A stretch of 64,000 nucleotides of DNA from Sporosarcina luteola (GCF_007991495.1 NZ_BJYL01000004.1:171309-235308), one strand, 5' to 3'. Numbered from the stretch's first letter, positions 20,335 through 30,618 are shown. Notes: generated from the sequence alone by a model not told the origin. Translations and numbers: made by a program.

Positions 20335-21684
20335 TTATAATCTTCCTACAGCTTCAATAAAAGCATCTCCACGTTCTTCAAAGTTCGGGAACTGATCCCA
20401 GCTCGCACATGCAGGAGAAAGAAGTATTTGATCACCCTGAATCGATATTCCATAAGCTTCTTGTACCGCAGCATCCATCGTTTGTACCTTTTTGACAATT
20501 GGCACCCCGCATGATTCAGCAAACTCGATAAGTCTATCGGCAGTTTCACCAAGTGCCACAAGGGCTTTTAATCTTCCCATGTATGGGCGGAGTTCTTCGA
20601 ATGAATGTCCCCTATCCAACCCGCCCGCAATTAGAATGACAGGTGGCTGGAAAGAAGACAAAGCACTTTTCGTAGCCAGCGTATTCGTCGCTTTGGAATC
20701 GTTGTAAAAAGTCCGGCCTTTCAATTCTTTCACAAACTGCATCCGATGCCTGACACCCGTAAAAGAACTTAAAACATTTTCGATAGTTTCCTTATCACAA
20801 TCCATTAAAATGGCCGATGCTGTTGCCGCCAATATATTTTCCAAGTTATGTTGACCTAGCAACTTGATGATGGAACGCTTCACGAACGGCTCTCCTTGCC
20901 AATAGATCATTTCATCATCCGCAGAAATGCCGATTGCCGATTTTCCCTTTAAGGAAAATGGGATTTTAGTAGCATTTGACTGATCGATATACGGCCGCAT
21001 TTCCGGTTGATCGGCATTGTAAATGAAGAAATCTTCTTTTGTCTGGTTATTCGTCACCTTCGACTTTGCGATCGCATAGTCTTCAGGGGTTCCATGATAG
21101 TCAATATGGGCATCATATAAATTTGTCCAAACAGCAATTTTAGGACGGAATTTTTCAGTTCCCGCCAATTGGAATGAAGAAACCTCCATAACGATAAGCT
21201 CATCTTCTTTTGCTTTTTCTGCCACCGAGCAAGCAACTGTGCCAATATTGCCAGCGATAAGTGGCTTTTTTCCGCCAATGTTCAAAATATGATAAAGAAG
21301 GGTCGTTGTAGTTGTTTTTCCATTCGACCCGGTAATCGCTATGATAGGGGCCTCGCTTACTAAATAAGCAAGTTCAATTTCAGTCCAAATCGGTATCTTT
21401 TTTTGAACCGCCTGTTGAAGAACTGGATTATTATAAGGGATACCGGGATTCTTCACAATTAATTCAAACCCATTATCCAAAATTGATTCTGGATGTCCAC
21501 CGCAAATAACTTCAATTCCTTTAGAACGAAGAACTTCGGCTTCCTTGTTTCCTTCTTCGGGAGACGAATCATTGACTAAAACATTCGCGCCTAGTGAATG
21601 AAGCAATTCTGCTGCAGCAAATCCACTTTTAGCAAGACCAAGCACTAGCACTTTTTTACCCACGAATTCATTTTGATTCCTCAA
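20335..21684 (-). CDS. murD: UDP-N-acetylmuramoyl-L-alanine:D-glutamate ligase
   Basis: MurD adds D-glutamate to the peptidoglycan precursor in the cytoplasm. It is 449 residues with an N-terminal Rossmann-like domain (GLAKSGFAAAELL), the ATP loop TGSNGKTTTT, the central ELSS-type motif (MEVSSFQLAG) and a C-terminal domain with NDSKATN and LIAGGLDRG. The start is a TTG after GGAGGTGATG. It directly abuts the mraY stop codon, so the two are co-translated. Confidence 0.95.
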   Translation of the reverse strand: MRNQNEFVGKKVLVLGLAKSGFAAAELLHSLGANVLVNDSSPEEGNKEAEVLRSKGIEVICGGHPESILDNGFELIVKNPGIPYNNPVLQQAVQKKIPIWTEIELAYLVSEAPIIAITGSNGKTTTTTLLYHILNIGGKKPLIAGNIGTVACSVAEKAKEDELIVMEVSSFQLAGTEKFRPKIAVWTNLYDAHIDYHGTPEDYAIAKSKVTNNQTKEDFFIYNADQPEMRPYIDQSNATKIPFSLKGKSAIGISADDEMIYWQGEPFVKRSIIKLLGQHNLENILAATASAILMDCDKETIENVLSSFTGVRHRMQFVKELKGRTFYNDSKATNTLATKSALSSFQPPVILIAGGLDRGHSFEELRPYMGRLKALVALGETADRLIEFAESCGVPIVKKVQTMDAAVQEAYGISIQGDQILLSPACASWDQFPNFEERGDAFIEAVGRL

Positions 21685-22659
21685 TTACATCACCTCCCAA
21701 AGTACGGGGACGATTGCAGCCAAGAGAGCGACTCCCCAGAATACAATAACGATTTTCCACTCCGACCAGCCGGATAATTCAAAATGATGGTGGATCGGGC
21801 TCATTTTAAAAACCCGCTTTCCTGTCAATTTAAAACTGGTCACTTGAATCATGACGGATAAGGTTTCAATTACATATACAATTCCTATGATCAGGAGGAG
21901 AAGTTCCTGCTTCACCAGGATTGAAAGCATTGCAAGCGTGCCTCCTAGCGCCAAAGAACCTGTATCCCCCATGAACACCTTCGCAGGCTTCATATTGAAC
22001 AGTAGAAAGCCTAGCATCGCGCCTGCTACGACAAATGAGAATATCGCAATATCATATTGCTCGTATACGAGGCCATGCACTCCAAAAGCCGCGAAAGCGA
22101 TTGTCGAAGTTCCAGCAACAAGCCCATCCAACCCATCGGATAAATTGACCGCATTTGAAAATCCGACAAGCCAAAAAATGAGAAATGCGACGTAGAAAAT
22201 ACCAAGATCCACAGTGAAATTCGTAAAAGGGATTAGGATGGTCGTTTCAAAAGGTCCCATTTTTAATAGGAAAAAGGCTAGAATCGCGATGATGATTTGG
22301 CCGATCAATTTTTGAATAGACGTCAATCCTAAATTCCTTTTCATGACGACGATGATGAAATCATCCAAGAAGCCGATGATACCAAAGCCGGCTAGTACAA
22401 TCATCAATACAATTGTCTGAGTTGTTAGTACGTCTTCTAGTATGTATGATAGGACAAGCATCGTAATGATAATGGATCCCAGGAAAATAAGGCCGCCCAT
22501 TGTAGGCGTGCCCGCTTTTTTCTTATGCGCTTCCGGACCTTCCTCCCTGATGCTTTGCCCGAATTTCATTCTTCTGAGCAGAGGTATGATGGCGGCGCCG
22601 ATAAGTGCAGTTATAACGAATGAAACGGCGATAACCGTAATTGTCGTGACGAGTGTCAT
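21685..22659 (-). CDS. mraY: Phospho-MurNAc-pentapeptide transferase
   Basis: MraY transfers the muramyl-pentapeptide to undecaprenyl phosphate, making lipid I on the inner face of the membrane. It is 324 residues with about ten membrane segments. Signatures seen are KKKAGTPTMGG, GFLDDFI with the metal-binding aspartates, NLSDGLDGLVAG, MGDTGSLALGG and MSPIHHHFEL. Upstream, where murE normally lies, there is a family A repeat and no gene. Confidence 0.96.
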   Translation of the reverse strand: MTLVTTITVIAVSFVITALIGAAIIPLLRRMKFGQSIREEGPEAHKKKAGTPTMGGLIFLGSIIITMLVLSYILEDVLTTQTIVLMIVLAGFGIIGFLDDFIIVVMKRNLGLTSIQKLIGQIIIAILAFFLLKMGPFETTILIPFTNFTVDLGIFYVAFLIFWLVGFSNAVNLSDGLDGLVAGTSTIAFAAFGVHGLVYEQYDIAIFSFVVAGAMLGFLLFNMKPAKVFMGDTGSLALGGTLAMLSILVKQELLLLIIGIVYVIETLSVMIQVTSFKLTGKRVFKMSPIHHHFELSGWSEWKIVIVFWGVALLAAIVPVLWEVM

Positions 22660-22696
22660 AGTATGTTCTCCTTAACTGTTTTGAAACTGTTTTAGT

Positions 22697-22814
22697 TTGT
22701 CTAGCTACAGGCGCTAGATACTTGGGTCATAAGTCAAAGCTGCTCTGTGGCAAAAATCGCCACGCCGCATCTTCGCCTTATGCCTGTCGTATCTGAGCAA
22801 GCGCCTTTCGCTTT
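22697..22814. repeat. Dispersed hairpin repeat, family A, copy 2 (in the murE slot)
   Basis: This copy has the sequence GGGTCATAAGTCAAAGCTGC, a GTGGC/GCCAC hairpin and CATCTTCGCCTTATGCCTGT. It fills the gap between spoVD and mraY, exactly where most Bacillales have murE. Its orientation is opposite to copy 1. Confidence 0.82.
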
Positions 22815-22815
22815 T

Positions 22816-24714
22816 CTATTCTTCCGTATAAACATGTATAATGTCGTCTACTGACATTACTGAATCAGGGACTGGCATTTGGTATTTGATAACTTCTCCT
22901 TCACCATGCCACTGTATACGATATGTGTGAAGTTGGCGGGCGACCATTCCTTTTGTCATGCCAGTCAAATCAGGCACGCGATGTGTAATGGGGTCTCCCC
23001 AACGATACTCCTTTTCAAGCTGTCCATCTCTTTTTTCTATTCCTGCCAGCGGCGCGACCTCTTCGATGATCCTGCCGACAATCGGCGCTGCGATGACGCC
23101 ACCAAATTGAACAGAGTTTTTCGGACTATCGACCGCAATGTAAACGAGTAATTCAGGATCATCAGCGGGTGCAAACCCTATGAAAGAAACAATATAATCT
23201 CCATCACGGTAAGTTCCATCCACGACTTTCTGTGCAGTCCCGGTTTTCCCACCAACTCGTAAGCCATCATTGAACGCATTCCTTCCAGAACCATTGGCAA
23301 CAACTGACTCAAGTGCCTCCCTAACTTGGGCGGAAGTTTCCTCGCTGATGACTCGGCGTTTTATCTCCGGTTCGAAAGACTGTAATGTCTCTCCCTTATC
23401 ATTCTTTATTTCCTTTACAATATACGGACGATATAAATTACCGCCATTGATGGCTGCTGCGACTGCTTGAACTTGCTGGATCGGCGTAACTGAAATCCCT
23501 TGGCCAAAAGCAGTGGTCGCTTGTTCAACAGGTCCGAATGCCTCTTTTGAGAATAAGATCCCTTTCGCTTCACCCGCAATACCAGAGCCGGTCGATTCAC
23601 CAAACCCGAAATCGCGAATGTACTTGTTGAGCCTGTCGCCTCCCAATCGTTGACCAATTTCAATAAAGCCTGGGTTGCACGAGTTTTCTACGACTTCCAA
23701 AAACGATTGATGGCCATGTCCTTCTCTTTTCCAACACCTTAGCCGTGCATTTGCAACCATCGTATAACCTGGGTCATTGAAATGGTCGTTATGAAGGTCG
23801 ACAACACCCTCTTCCAACCCTGCTGCAAGCGTAACGATTTTGAATGTAGAACCGGGTTCAAATGTCATCCACACCGGCAAGTTCCGATTATAGATTGCTT
23901 GATCCGTATCCTGGTATTCAGCGGGGTGGAAAGTCGGCATCGAAACGAGCGATAGAATTTCTCCTGTTTTGGGATTCATAATAATGCCGAGCGCTTGCGT
24001 GGCATCGTATTTTTCCAATGCTTGGAGGAGTTCCCGCTCCATCACCTTTTGCATTCCAAGGTCGATTGTCAATTCAATAGACGCACCGTTATCCCCAGTT
24101 TGAAAACCGTCATCGACATGTGGCAAGGTAACTCCTTTTGCATCTGTATATAAACGGATTTTGTCGCCGGTACCTTGCAAAATCTCATCGTAGGCGTACT
24201 CGATCCCTGCCAATCCAAGGCCATCATAACCCGTGAATCCAATCAATCTGGACAACAACTCGCCATTCGGATAATTTCTCATATAATCCACACCGGTATA
24301 CAGACCTTCGATTTGGAGCTTTGAAATTTCATCTGCCTGTTCTTGTGTGATATTTTTGCCTTCCGGCGCCAACTTGACCATATACTCTTTCTTCGACATC
24401 TTTTCAAGGAGCTCGTCAGCATCGGCATTCAAAATGCCAGCTATTGCCGCTGCCGCTTTTTCCGGTTCCTTATTCTGGGATGGCATAAAATACAGCGTCG
24501 GAGCAAGTTGATTGCCAACGATCAATTCACCGTTTCGATCTTGGATTTCTCCTCGTATTGCCCCAAAAGGGATTTCTCTGTCCCAATTCTCTTCCGCACG
24601 CGCTTTCAACCATTCATGTTTGATGATTTGTACATGGAAGAGCTTTGCTGCAAGCATGGCAATTGAAATTAGAAATATAACAAAAACTGCCCGCAATCTC
24701 TTCTTTGATTGCAA
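22816..24714 (-). CDS. spoVD: Class B penicillin-binding protein SpoVD-like (one PASTA domain)
   Basis: This is a 632-residue bitopic transpeptidase with a membrane segment at residues 8-27, a dimerisation domain and a transpeptidase domain with SxxK (GSTFK), SxN (SCN) and KTG (GGKTGTAQ) motifs. A single C-terminal PASTA domain begins at HRVPDLTGMTKGM. In B. subtilis SpoVD cross-links cortex peptidoglycan with SpoVE. Position and PASTA count support that assignment. The start is a TTG with a weak ribosome site. Confidence 0.9.
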   Translation of the reverse strand: MQSKKRLRAVFVIFLISIAMLAAKLFHVQIIKHEWLKARAEENWDREIPFGAIRGEIQDRNGELIVGNQLAPTLYFMPSQNKEPEKAAAAIAGILNADADELLEKMSKKEYMVKLAPEGKNITQEQADEISKLQIEGLYTGVDYMRNYPNGELLSRLIGFTGYDGLGLAGIEYAYDEILQGTGDKIRLYTDAKGVTLPHVDDGFQTGDNGASIELTIDLGMQKVMERELLQALEKYDATQALGIIMNPKTGEILSLVSMPTFHPAEYQDTDQAIYNRNLPVWMTFEPGSTFKIVTLAAGLEEGVVDLHNDHFNDPGYTMVANARLRCWKREGHGHQSFLEVVENSCNPGFIEIGQRLGGDRLNKYIRDFGFGESTGSGIAGEAKGILFSKEAFGPVEQATTAFGQGISVTPIQQVQAVAAAINGGNLYRPYIVKEIKNDKGETLQSFEPEIKRRVISEETSAQVREALESVVANGSGRNAFNDGLRVGGKTGTAQKVVDGTYRDGDYIVSFIGFAPADDPELLVYIAVDSPKNSVQFGGVIAAPIVGRIIEEVAPLAGIEKRDGQLEKEYRWGDPITHRVPDLTGMTKGMVARQLHTYRIQWHGEGEVIKYQMPVPDSVMSVDDIIHVYTEE

Positions 24715-24788
24715 ATCGGCAAATTTACGCAGCGCCCCACACCTTTCGTTTTTCTATCAACCTATGAATTGATGCGGACAGCTATACA

Positions 24789-27038
24789 TCATCCTCCGAT
24801 TATCTCCTCTGTTTCTTCGCCTTCTGTTTCTTCATCCACGGTTTCAACAGGAGTATGTTGAATGGCAGGTGATTGTAATTGGAGTACAACAGGATCATCC
24901 TTAGTGACGTTTGCCCCTTCGGATAAACTTTGTTCAACTACATATCCATCTCCATTCAAACGGATATCAAGCCCTGATAACATTCTAAATGATAATACCA
25001 TTTTTTTCGACCACCCGGAAAAATTTGGAAGGGTCGTATTGCCACTTGTTTCCAAAAGAACAATGGTATCTTTATTTAATTTCGTGCCCTGCCCCGGATA
25101 TTGGCTTTTCACTTCTCCGCCTTCACCAATTAATACTGGGGAAAATCCTTGTTGTTTAAGCGACTCAATTGCGTCGGTGGAATCTTTCCCGACAAAGTCT
25201 GCTAAAGGAATCGTCATCGTACTCTCGTTGTCCTCGGGTACAATATTCATGTATTTCAAGCTGCTTTCCATAATGGATGTGAAAAGCTCGGCAACCGGAT
25301 CAGAACCGTACTGACCCATCTCCAGTTTAGGTTGTTGGACAATTACATATGTTAATAACTGGGGATCGTCGATAGGCGCCATTCCGAGGAATGAATAAAG
25401 ATAATTCCCATCCCCGGACAAATAGCCACCATTCTTCTTAGGTATTTCTGCAGTTCCGGTCTTTCCGCCGACGGAGTAGCCAGTCAATGCGAATTTTTTT
25501 CCCGTTCCTGCCTCAGAAGTTATAGTAGAAGCTAAAATTTCCCGGACTTGCTTTGCAGTATCCGCTGAAATAGGCGATTTCCGTTCTTCCGATTTATGGT
25601 CTTCTTCTATTTCCTCTGTATTCGGATTTACAATTTTATCAATGACATACGGTTTCATCATCTTGCCATCGTTTGCAATCGCTGTTGCCGCTTGAATCAT
25701 TTGGATCGGCGTCACTGTAGAACCTTGGCCGTATGACGTTGTTAGCCTCTCACTTGGATTTATATCCAATATAATGCCTGAAGCTTCATTTGGTAAATCA
25801 ATCCCCACTTTTTCACCAAACCCGAAGCCACGCAAATATTCGATGAATGTTCGATCGCCCATCCTTTCCAAAAGATAGGCCATGGAAACGTTCGAAGACC
25901 TTTGGAAACCTTCCAAGAAGGAAATTCTACCCCAGCCCGTACGATTGACATCTCGAATCGTTTTATCATAAATCGTATACTGCCCTGACTGGTATTCTGC
26001 GAATGGATCCCATTTTTTCTCTTCAATTGCTGAAGCCAATGTGAACATTTTCATTGTTGAACCTGGTTCAATTGTGTTTTGCACCGCATCATTCAGCCAG
26101 TTTTCCGTTAATCCTTCGCGAGTTGCCGGATGAAATGAAGGTCGTTGGCTCATCGCATAGATTTCACCAGTCTTCGGATTCGTAACAACAACGAGCATTT
26201 TCTCTGGCGAGTATTTCTCATTGACTTGGTTCATAGCATCTTCTACGAAGTTTTGAATCGTTTTATCGATCGTTAGTTGAATCGTCTTGCCATCTTGGGC
26301 CGCAACAATTTGCTTTTCAGTTTTCGGCAAAATATAGCCCCAAATATCTGTTTTATAATCCATTTTACCGTCGACCCCGGTCAATGCTTCGTTATAGGTT
26401 TGTTCAAGCCCCATTTTACCGACAGTCGATACTTTCCCGTCCTTATCTTCTTCGCGCATCGCGAAGCCGATCAAATACGAAGCGAAATTCCCATTTGGAT
26501 AAAACCGTTTTTTATCTTCGATGAACTGAAGGCCAGTAACTCCTTCTTCTTCAGCAGCCTCTTTGATGGCTAACATCGTTTCATGGCTTATATCCCGTCC
26601 AGCTTTCCCGAACTCGATCTGATATGTCTCATATGTGTCTGTATTCCTGCTCACTGCCTTATCCCTGATTTCTATCATCTTTTCTTTCTCCATCGGGATA
26701 TACTTGCTCAACAATTCCGCAGCTTTATTGAAATCAGTGACATGCCTAGGCTCTTTCGCTCCCTTTTCAGTCGCTTTTTCACTCAATATGGCAATTAGCC
26801 GGTAACTCAATGTATCAGAGGCGATCAACTCTCCATTACGGTCGATAATTTTACCTCTCTCCGCCTTTAAAACTGCTTCCCTCGCATATTTGGCCTCTGC
26901 CATGACAGCCATTGGTCTTCCCTCTGCCTGTCCCGTTATTTGGATGCTCAGTAATCGGGTGAATAAAAGAAAAAAAAGCCCTCCGAAAAATACAAACATC
27001 AGAAAGGCTCCCCATTGAAATCGAAACTTCTTTTTCAT
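24789..27038 (-). CDS. pbpB: Penicillin-binding protein 2B (septal transpeptidase)
   Basis: This is the essential division transpeptidase that cross-links septal peptidoglycan. It is 749 residues with an N-terminal membrane anchor, a dimerisation domain (about residues 60-240), a catalytic domain with SxxK (GSTMK), SxN (SSN) and KTG (GGKTGTAE) motifs, two PASTA-like domains (about 600-720) and an acidic tail. It overlaps ftsL by four bases. It is slightly longer than the 716-residue B. subtilis protein because of the C-terminal tail. Confidence 0.95.
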   Translation of the reverse strand: MKKKFRFQWGAFLMFVFFGGLFFLLFTRLLSIQITGQAEGRPMAVMAEAKYAREAVLKAERGKIIDRNGELIASDTLSYRLIAILSEKATEKGAKEPRHVTDFNKAAELLSKYIPMEKEKMIEIRDKAVSRNTDTYETYQIEFGKAGRDISHETMLAIKEAAEEEGVTGLQFIEDKKRFYPNGNFASYLIGFAMREEDKDGKVSTVGKMGLEQTYNEALTGVDGKMDYKTDIWGYILPKTEKQIVAAQDGKTIQLTIDKTIQNFVEDAMNQVNEKYSPEKMLVVVTNPKTGEIYAMSQRPSFHPATREGLTENWLNDAVQNTIEPGSTMKMFTLASAIEEKKWDPFAEYQSGQYTIYDKTIRDVNRTGWGRISFLEGFQRSSNVSMAYLLERMGDRTFIEYLRGFGFGEKVGIDLPNEASGIILDINPSERLTTSYGQGSTVTPIQMIQAATAIANDGKMMKPYVIDKIVNPNTEEIEEDHKSEERKSPISADTAKQVREILASTITSEAGTGKKFALTGYSVGGKTGTAEIPKKNGGYLSGDGNYLYSFLGMAPIDDPQLLTYVIVQQPKLEMGQYGSDPVAELFTSIMESSLKYMNIVPEDNESTMTIPLADFVGKDSTDAIESLKQQGFSPVLIGEGGEVKSQYPGQGTKLNKDTIVLLETSGNTTLPNFSGWSKKMVLSFRMLSGLDIRLNGDGYVVEQSLSEGANVTKDDPVVLQLQSPAIQHTPVETVDEETEGEETEEIIGG

Positions 27039-27412
27039 CGTCCAGGCACGACCTTTACGTTTTTCTCGTTTAGATTCAAGCCGAGCTCCTTCGCTTTATT
27101 CCAAATCACTTCGTATGTAGATTTCTCGCTCACTTGGATGGACAATTCTGTATTCTGTTTTGTAGTTTCTACAATTTTATTGTTGATTTTTTGTACTTCC
27201 TTGTTCGTGTCGTTAATTTGTGCTTGTGTATGCAAAATCATTGTAGAGAAAATAACGAGAATTGCTGTAAACAGCACGAACAAGAACTTTTCTCCCTTGG
27301 AGATAAGCTTCCTGGAACGGCGTACCGGTTGAATCTCAGTTGTTTTTGGTGATTGCGGTGTTTCAATTTCATGAATCGTATTCATCTGGAATTTTCTCTG
27401 TTCCAATGCCAT
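27035..27412 (-). CDS. ftsL: Cell division protein FtsL
   Basis: FtsL is a small bitopic protein of the DivIB-DivIC-FtsL complex and a limiting factor for septation. The 125 residues have a basic cytoplasmic part (about 1-43), one membrane segment (about 44-62) and an extracytoplasmic leucine-zipper-like coiled coil. The sequence is poorly conserved as usual, so the call rests on the layout and on the place between rsmH and pbpB. The ribosome site is GGGGG before ATG. Confidence 0.9.
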   Translation of the reverse strand: MALEQRKFQMNTIHEIETPQSPKTTEIQPVRRSRKLISKGEKFLFVLFTAILVIFSTMILHTQAQINDTNKEVQKINNKIVETTKQNTELSIQVSEKSTYEVIWNKAKELGLNLNEKNVKVVPGR

Positions 27413-27428
27413 CTAACAATTCCCCCTT

Positions 27429-28361
27429 TTATTTTTTCTCTATGATCCGCAATTTTGCAGATCTTGATCTTTTATTCACTTCTATTTCTTCTGCACTTGG
27501 TAAAATCGGCTTTCTTGTTACTAATTTAAATTCGGGATCCATGCCTTCAGGAATGACAGGCAAGTTGGGTGGTAGTTCAGGTAATGAAGATGCTTCTTTG
27601 AAGATTGTTTTGCATAACCGGTCTTCCAATGAATGGAATGTGATGACAGAAATGCGTCCGCCGGAATTCAAAATCGTCAATGCTTCGGACAAGGAGTCTT
27701 CCGCAGCCCCGAGTTCATCATTAACTGCTATTCGTATTGCCTGGAATACCCTCTTTGCAGGATGGCCTCCTGTTCTACGAGCAGCAGCAGGAATTCCTTC
27801 TTTAATCAGTTCTGCTAGTTCTCCTGTCGTCTGTATCGGAGCTGTTTTTCTTGCCTCTTCAACTTTTCGTGCAATCCCTTTTGAGAACTTCTCCTCGCCG
27901 TATCTGAAAAAGATGCGTACCAAATCTTCATAAGACCACTCATTGACGACTTCGAATGCTGTCAATTCTGCCATTGTGTTCATGCGCATGTCCAGCGCGG
28001 CGTCATGATTGTAGCTGAATCCCCGTTCCGGAGTGTCAAGTTGCGGAGAAGATACACCAAGATCATAAAGAATACCATCTACGGAAGACAAACCGATTTT
28101 CGCCAGTTCATCTTTCAAATTCCTGAAATTCGAATGGATGAAAGTAATTTGCGATAGATAGTCTTTCAACTTCTCTTTTGCTGCTTCGATTGCTGTCGTG
28201 TCCTGATCAAAACAAATTAATCTACCTGCAGGCGACAGCCTTTTTACAATTTCCAAGCTATGGCCAGCGCCTCCAAGTGTACAGTCGACATAGACACCAT
28301 CCGGTTTAATAGCCAAACCTTCGACGGCTTCTTGGAGTAACACTGTTGTATGGTCGAACAT
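27429..28361 (-). CDS. rsmH: 16S rRNA (cytosine-1402-N4)-methyltransferase
   Basis: RsmH (MraW) methylates C1402 in the decoding site of 16S rRNA. It is 310 residues with the SAM motif [11 protein letters not shown], the DQD motif (FDQDTTAI), [16 protein letters not shown] and a C-terminal [10 protein letters not shown] motif, all diagnostic. It follows mraZ and precedes ftsL in the conserved order. AAGGCGG serves as ribosome site. Confidence 0.96.
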   Translation of the reverse strand: MFDHTTVLLQEAVEGLAIKPDGVYVDCTLGGAGHSLEIVKRLSPAGRLICFDQDTTAIEAAKEKLKDYLSQITFIHSNFRNLKDELAKIGLSSVDGILYDLGVSSPQLDTPERGFSYNHDAALDMRMNTMAELTAFEVVNEWSYEDLVRIFFRYGEEKFSKGIARKVEEARKTAPIQTTGELAELIKEGIPAAARRTGGHPAKRVFQAIRIAVNDELGAAEDSLSEALTILNSGGRISVITFHSLEDRLCKTIFKEASSLPELPPNLPVIPEGMDPEFKLVTRKPILPSAEEIEVNKRSRSAKLRIIEKK

Positions 28362-28389
28362 TGAAACCGCCTTCTTTCTTTAAGTGTTT

Positions 28390-28821
28390 TTAGAAATCAA
28401 AGTCAATAATATTTTCCGCAATTTCATTAAATGATTGCTCCGACTCGTCATAATAGGAATCCCATGACGTTTTCGACCAAATTTCGATCCGGCTGGAAAC
28501 TCCGATGACGACACAATCCTTTTCAACTTTTGCGTATTCCAGTAATGAGGATGGAATATTGACACGTCCTTGCTTGTCAATCTCAACTTCTGTCGCTCCT
28601 GAAAAGAAAAACCGGGCAAATGCGCGGGCATCTTTTTTCGTAACCGGCAAGGCTTTTAGTTTTTCTTCGAGTCGCTTCCATTCCTCCATAGGGTAACCGA
28701 AGAGACAGTTATCCAATCCACGAGTCAGCACGAAGCCATCCGCCAAATATTCCCTGAATTTCGAAGGGACGATTAAGCGGCCTTTTGCATCGACGGTATG
28801 CTGATATTCACCCATGAACAT
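28390..28821 (-). CDS. mraZ: Transcriptional regulator MraZ
   Basis: MraZ is a DNA-binding regulator of the dcw cluster made of two AbrB-like half domains. They carry [14 protein letters not shown] and [17 protein letters not shown] start at the ATG at 28821, after GGGGTG, giving [11 protein letters not shown] and 143 residues. The longer frame to 28866 would read through the promoter and operator. It is the first gene of the cluster and likely represses its own promoter through the repeats upstream. Confidence 0.94.
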   Translation of the reverse strand: MFMGEYQHTVDAKGRLIVPSKFREYLADGFVLTRGLDNCLFGYPMEEWKRLEEKLKALPVTKKDARAFARFFFSGATEVEIDKQGRVNIPSSLLEYAKVEKDCVVIGVSSRIEIWSKTSWDSYYDESEQSFNEIAENIIDFDF

Positions 28822-28850
28822 ACTCTTCACCCCACTATATGTTTTAAATG

Positions 28851-28877
28851 TACCACATCCCTCCACATTCCTCCACC
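28851..28877 (-). promoter_or_regulatory. Predicted MraZ operator (three 10-base direct repeats)
   Basis: On the minus strand GTGGAGGAAT, GTGGAGGGAT and GTGGTACATT follow one another with an exact 10-base period, about 30 bases upstream of the mraZ start. MraZ is known to bind short direct repeats with this spacing upstream of its own gene. Confidence 0.72.
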
Positions 28878-28961
28878 AATATTAATACTTCATTTTAAAA
28901 TGTGCCGATAGTACTTGTTTTATTGAGATATCCCATCAATCATAAAGTAAATGTAGGACCT

Positions 28962-29007
28962 AAAAAAAACGCTTTTCCAGTCGGAATTTGACTGGAAAAG
29001 CGGAAAA
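28962..29007 (-). terminator. Terminator of bshC
   Basis: On the minus strand CGCTTTTCCAGTC and GACTGGAAAAGCG form a strong stem followed by eight T residues, just after the bshC stop codon. Confidence 0.9.
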
Positions 29008-29010
29008 ACA

Positions 29011-30618
29011 TCAAAGATATACGATTTGGTGGGTGCCATCCATTTTCAACGGCTGACGGAGAAGGTCTTGGACCAATCCGGGACCATACTGATTCATGAA
29101 GGAATATGGTGTATAGATTCGTTCTTGCAAAGATTCTTCAGGCAGAAGTTCATTTTCGAGGATCCGATACTTCCGAAGTGCCACCTCATGCTTGATTAAC
29201 AGTTCCTCTTCCGCTTTCTTTCTCAAGTAATTAAATTGCTTTTTATGAAATTCAAGGTTTTTCTGTAGCAAATCCTTCATTGTGGGATCTGCTTCTTTTG
29301 CCAATTCCTCGTATTGGCCCTTCAAAAGCGTTTCCGTCTCTTGGAGTAAACCTTCGAAGTGTTCATTTTGCAGGGATTCGATATACCGTTCACGCTCTTC
29401 TTGTACGTTGCCGGATAACACATCGCCTATCGTCAATGAAACATCATCCATTGCTTTTTTTGCGTCAGAAGTAACTAAAGTGATCGAAATACGCGGAACA
29501 AGGATCGGCATGCGTATTTCCATGTGGTGGAAAGCTTCTTTCAATAAAGCCCAATATGCGATTTCGCCAGGTCCACCGACGAATGCAAGTACTGGAAAGA
29601 CCAAGTCCTGCATCATCGGACGCGTCGCAACATTATTACTGAGCAACCAAGGCTTTTCATTCGCCACATCCAACAATTCGTCATATGTAAAACGAATGCC
29701 GGTGCTCTTATTTACAAAATCCTCATTATCCCTTGATAATAAGACCCTTCCCGTTTCATGAACGTAGAAAAGGTTCGCAGCATCTTCCTCCGCTTGTATC
29801 GGTCGACCAAAACCTAATGCCTCAAAGTCCTTCTCTTTTTGTGCAATCAATTTTGCAAGTTCACCAGACTCCCTAACAAATCGGTCAAAATGGTTCTTTT
29901 CAATTTCACGTAAAGGCTTATATGCTGAATCGATGAACAAAAGTCCTTGCTCACTGAAAATACCGTTCATCAGTCTAACAAAAAAACCGGTAAATGTCTT
30001 TTCAGCTTTTACAGCCTGAAGGACGTCATTCCGCAACGTTTTTGTATAGCTTGTCTCTCCGAATTGGCGGAAGATGTCATTCACGAACGCTTCCATCTGC
30101 GTTTCGGAGTATTCAGCATCGGAAGCCATTAATTTCAGAATGAATTTTTCTCGATATTTTTGCTTTGTCGCTTTTCCGGAAGACTCTGTATAGACATGAT
30201 TGATTTCATTCAAATCATGATCTTCTCCAGCAACCCAAAAAACCGGGACGACAGGAACGGATAACTCTTTCCGTTTCATCTCTGCTAACAGAATGACGGT
30301 AATCGCTTTATGGATCGAATAGAGAGGGCCCGTCATGATACCGGCCTGCTGACCACCGATTACGACGACCCCGTTATCGGAAAGCTCGTTGATATATGCT
30401 GAAGCTTTGTCCGATATGCCAAAAGGCTCCATAAAAGTATGAATGACTTCCGCAAGCTCTTTCCTCAGAAACGGTCGGTCGGAAAGCTCTTTCAACCTTT
30501 CCGGATAGGCATCATTCTCATTCTTATAATCAAAAAAAGTATGTATGAACTGTTCATCTTGATTGTATGCTTGCATTACTTTATTTCCATTTCGCAATTC
30601 AAATGTTTCAATATCCAT
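29011..30618 (-). CDS. bshC: Putative cysteine ligase BshC (bacillithiol synthesis)
   Basis: BshC adds cysteine to glucosaminyl-malate in the last step of bacillithiol synthesis. It is 535 residues, as in the family, with VVIGGQQAGIMTGPLYSIHKA, VPVFWVAGEDHDLNEINH and ISITLVTSDAKK motifs and a long C-terminal coiled coil (about residues 385-470). The location upstream of mraZ and after panE matches yllA of B. subtilis. The presence of BshC implies that the organism uses bacillithiol. Confidence 0.94.
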   Translation of the reverse strand: MDIETFELRNGNKVMQAYNQDEQFIHTFFDYKNENDAYPERLKELSDRPFLRKELAEVIHTFMEPFGISDKASAYINELSDNGVVVIGGQQAGIMTGPLYSIHKAITVILLAEMKRKELSVPVVPVFWVAGEDHDLNEINHVYTESSGKATKQKYREKFILKLMASDAEYSETQMEAFVNDIFRQFGETSYTKTLRNDVLQAVKAEKTFTGFFVRLMNGIFSEQGLLFIDSAYKPLREIEKNHFDRFVRESGELAKLIAQKEKDFEALGFGRPIQAEEDAANLFYVHETGRVLLSRDNEDFVNKSTGIRFTYDELLDVANEKPWLLSNNVATRPMMQDLVFPVLAFVGGPGEIAYWALLKEAFHHMEIRMPILVPRISITLVTSDAKKAMDDVSLTIGDVLSGNVQEERERYIESLQNEHFEGLLQETETLLKGQYEELAKEADPTMKDLLQKNLEFHKKQFNYLRKKAEEELLIKHEVALRKYRILENELLPEESLQERIYTPYSFMNQYGPGLVQDLLRQPLKMDGTHQIVYL

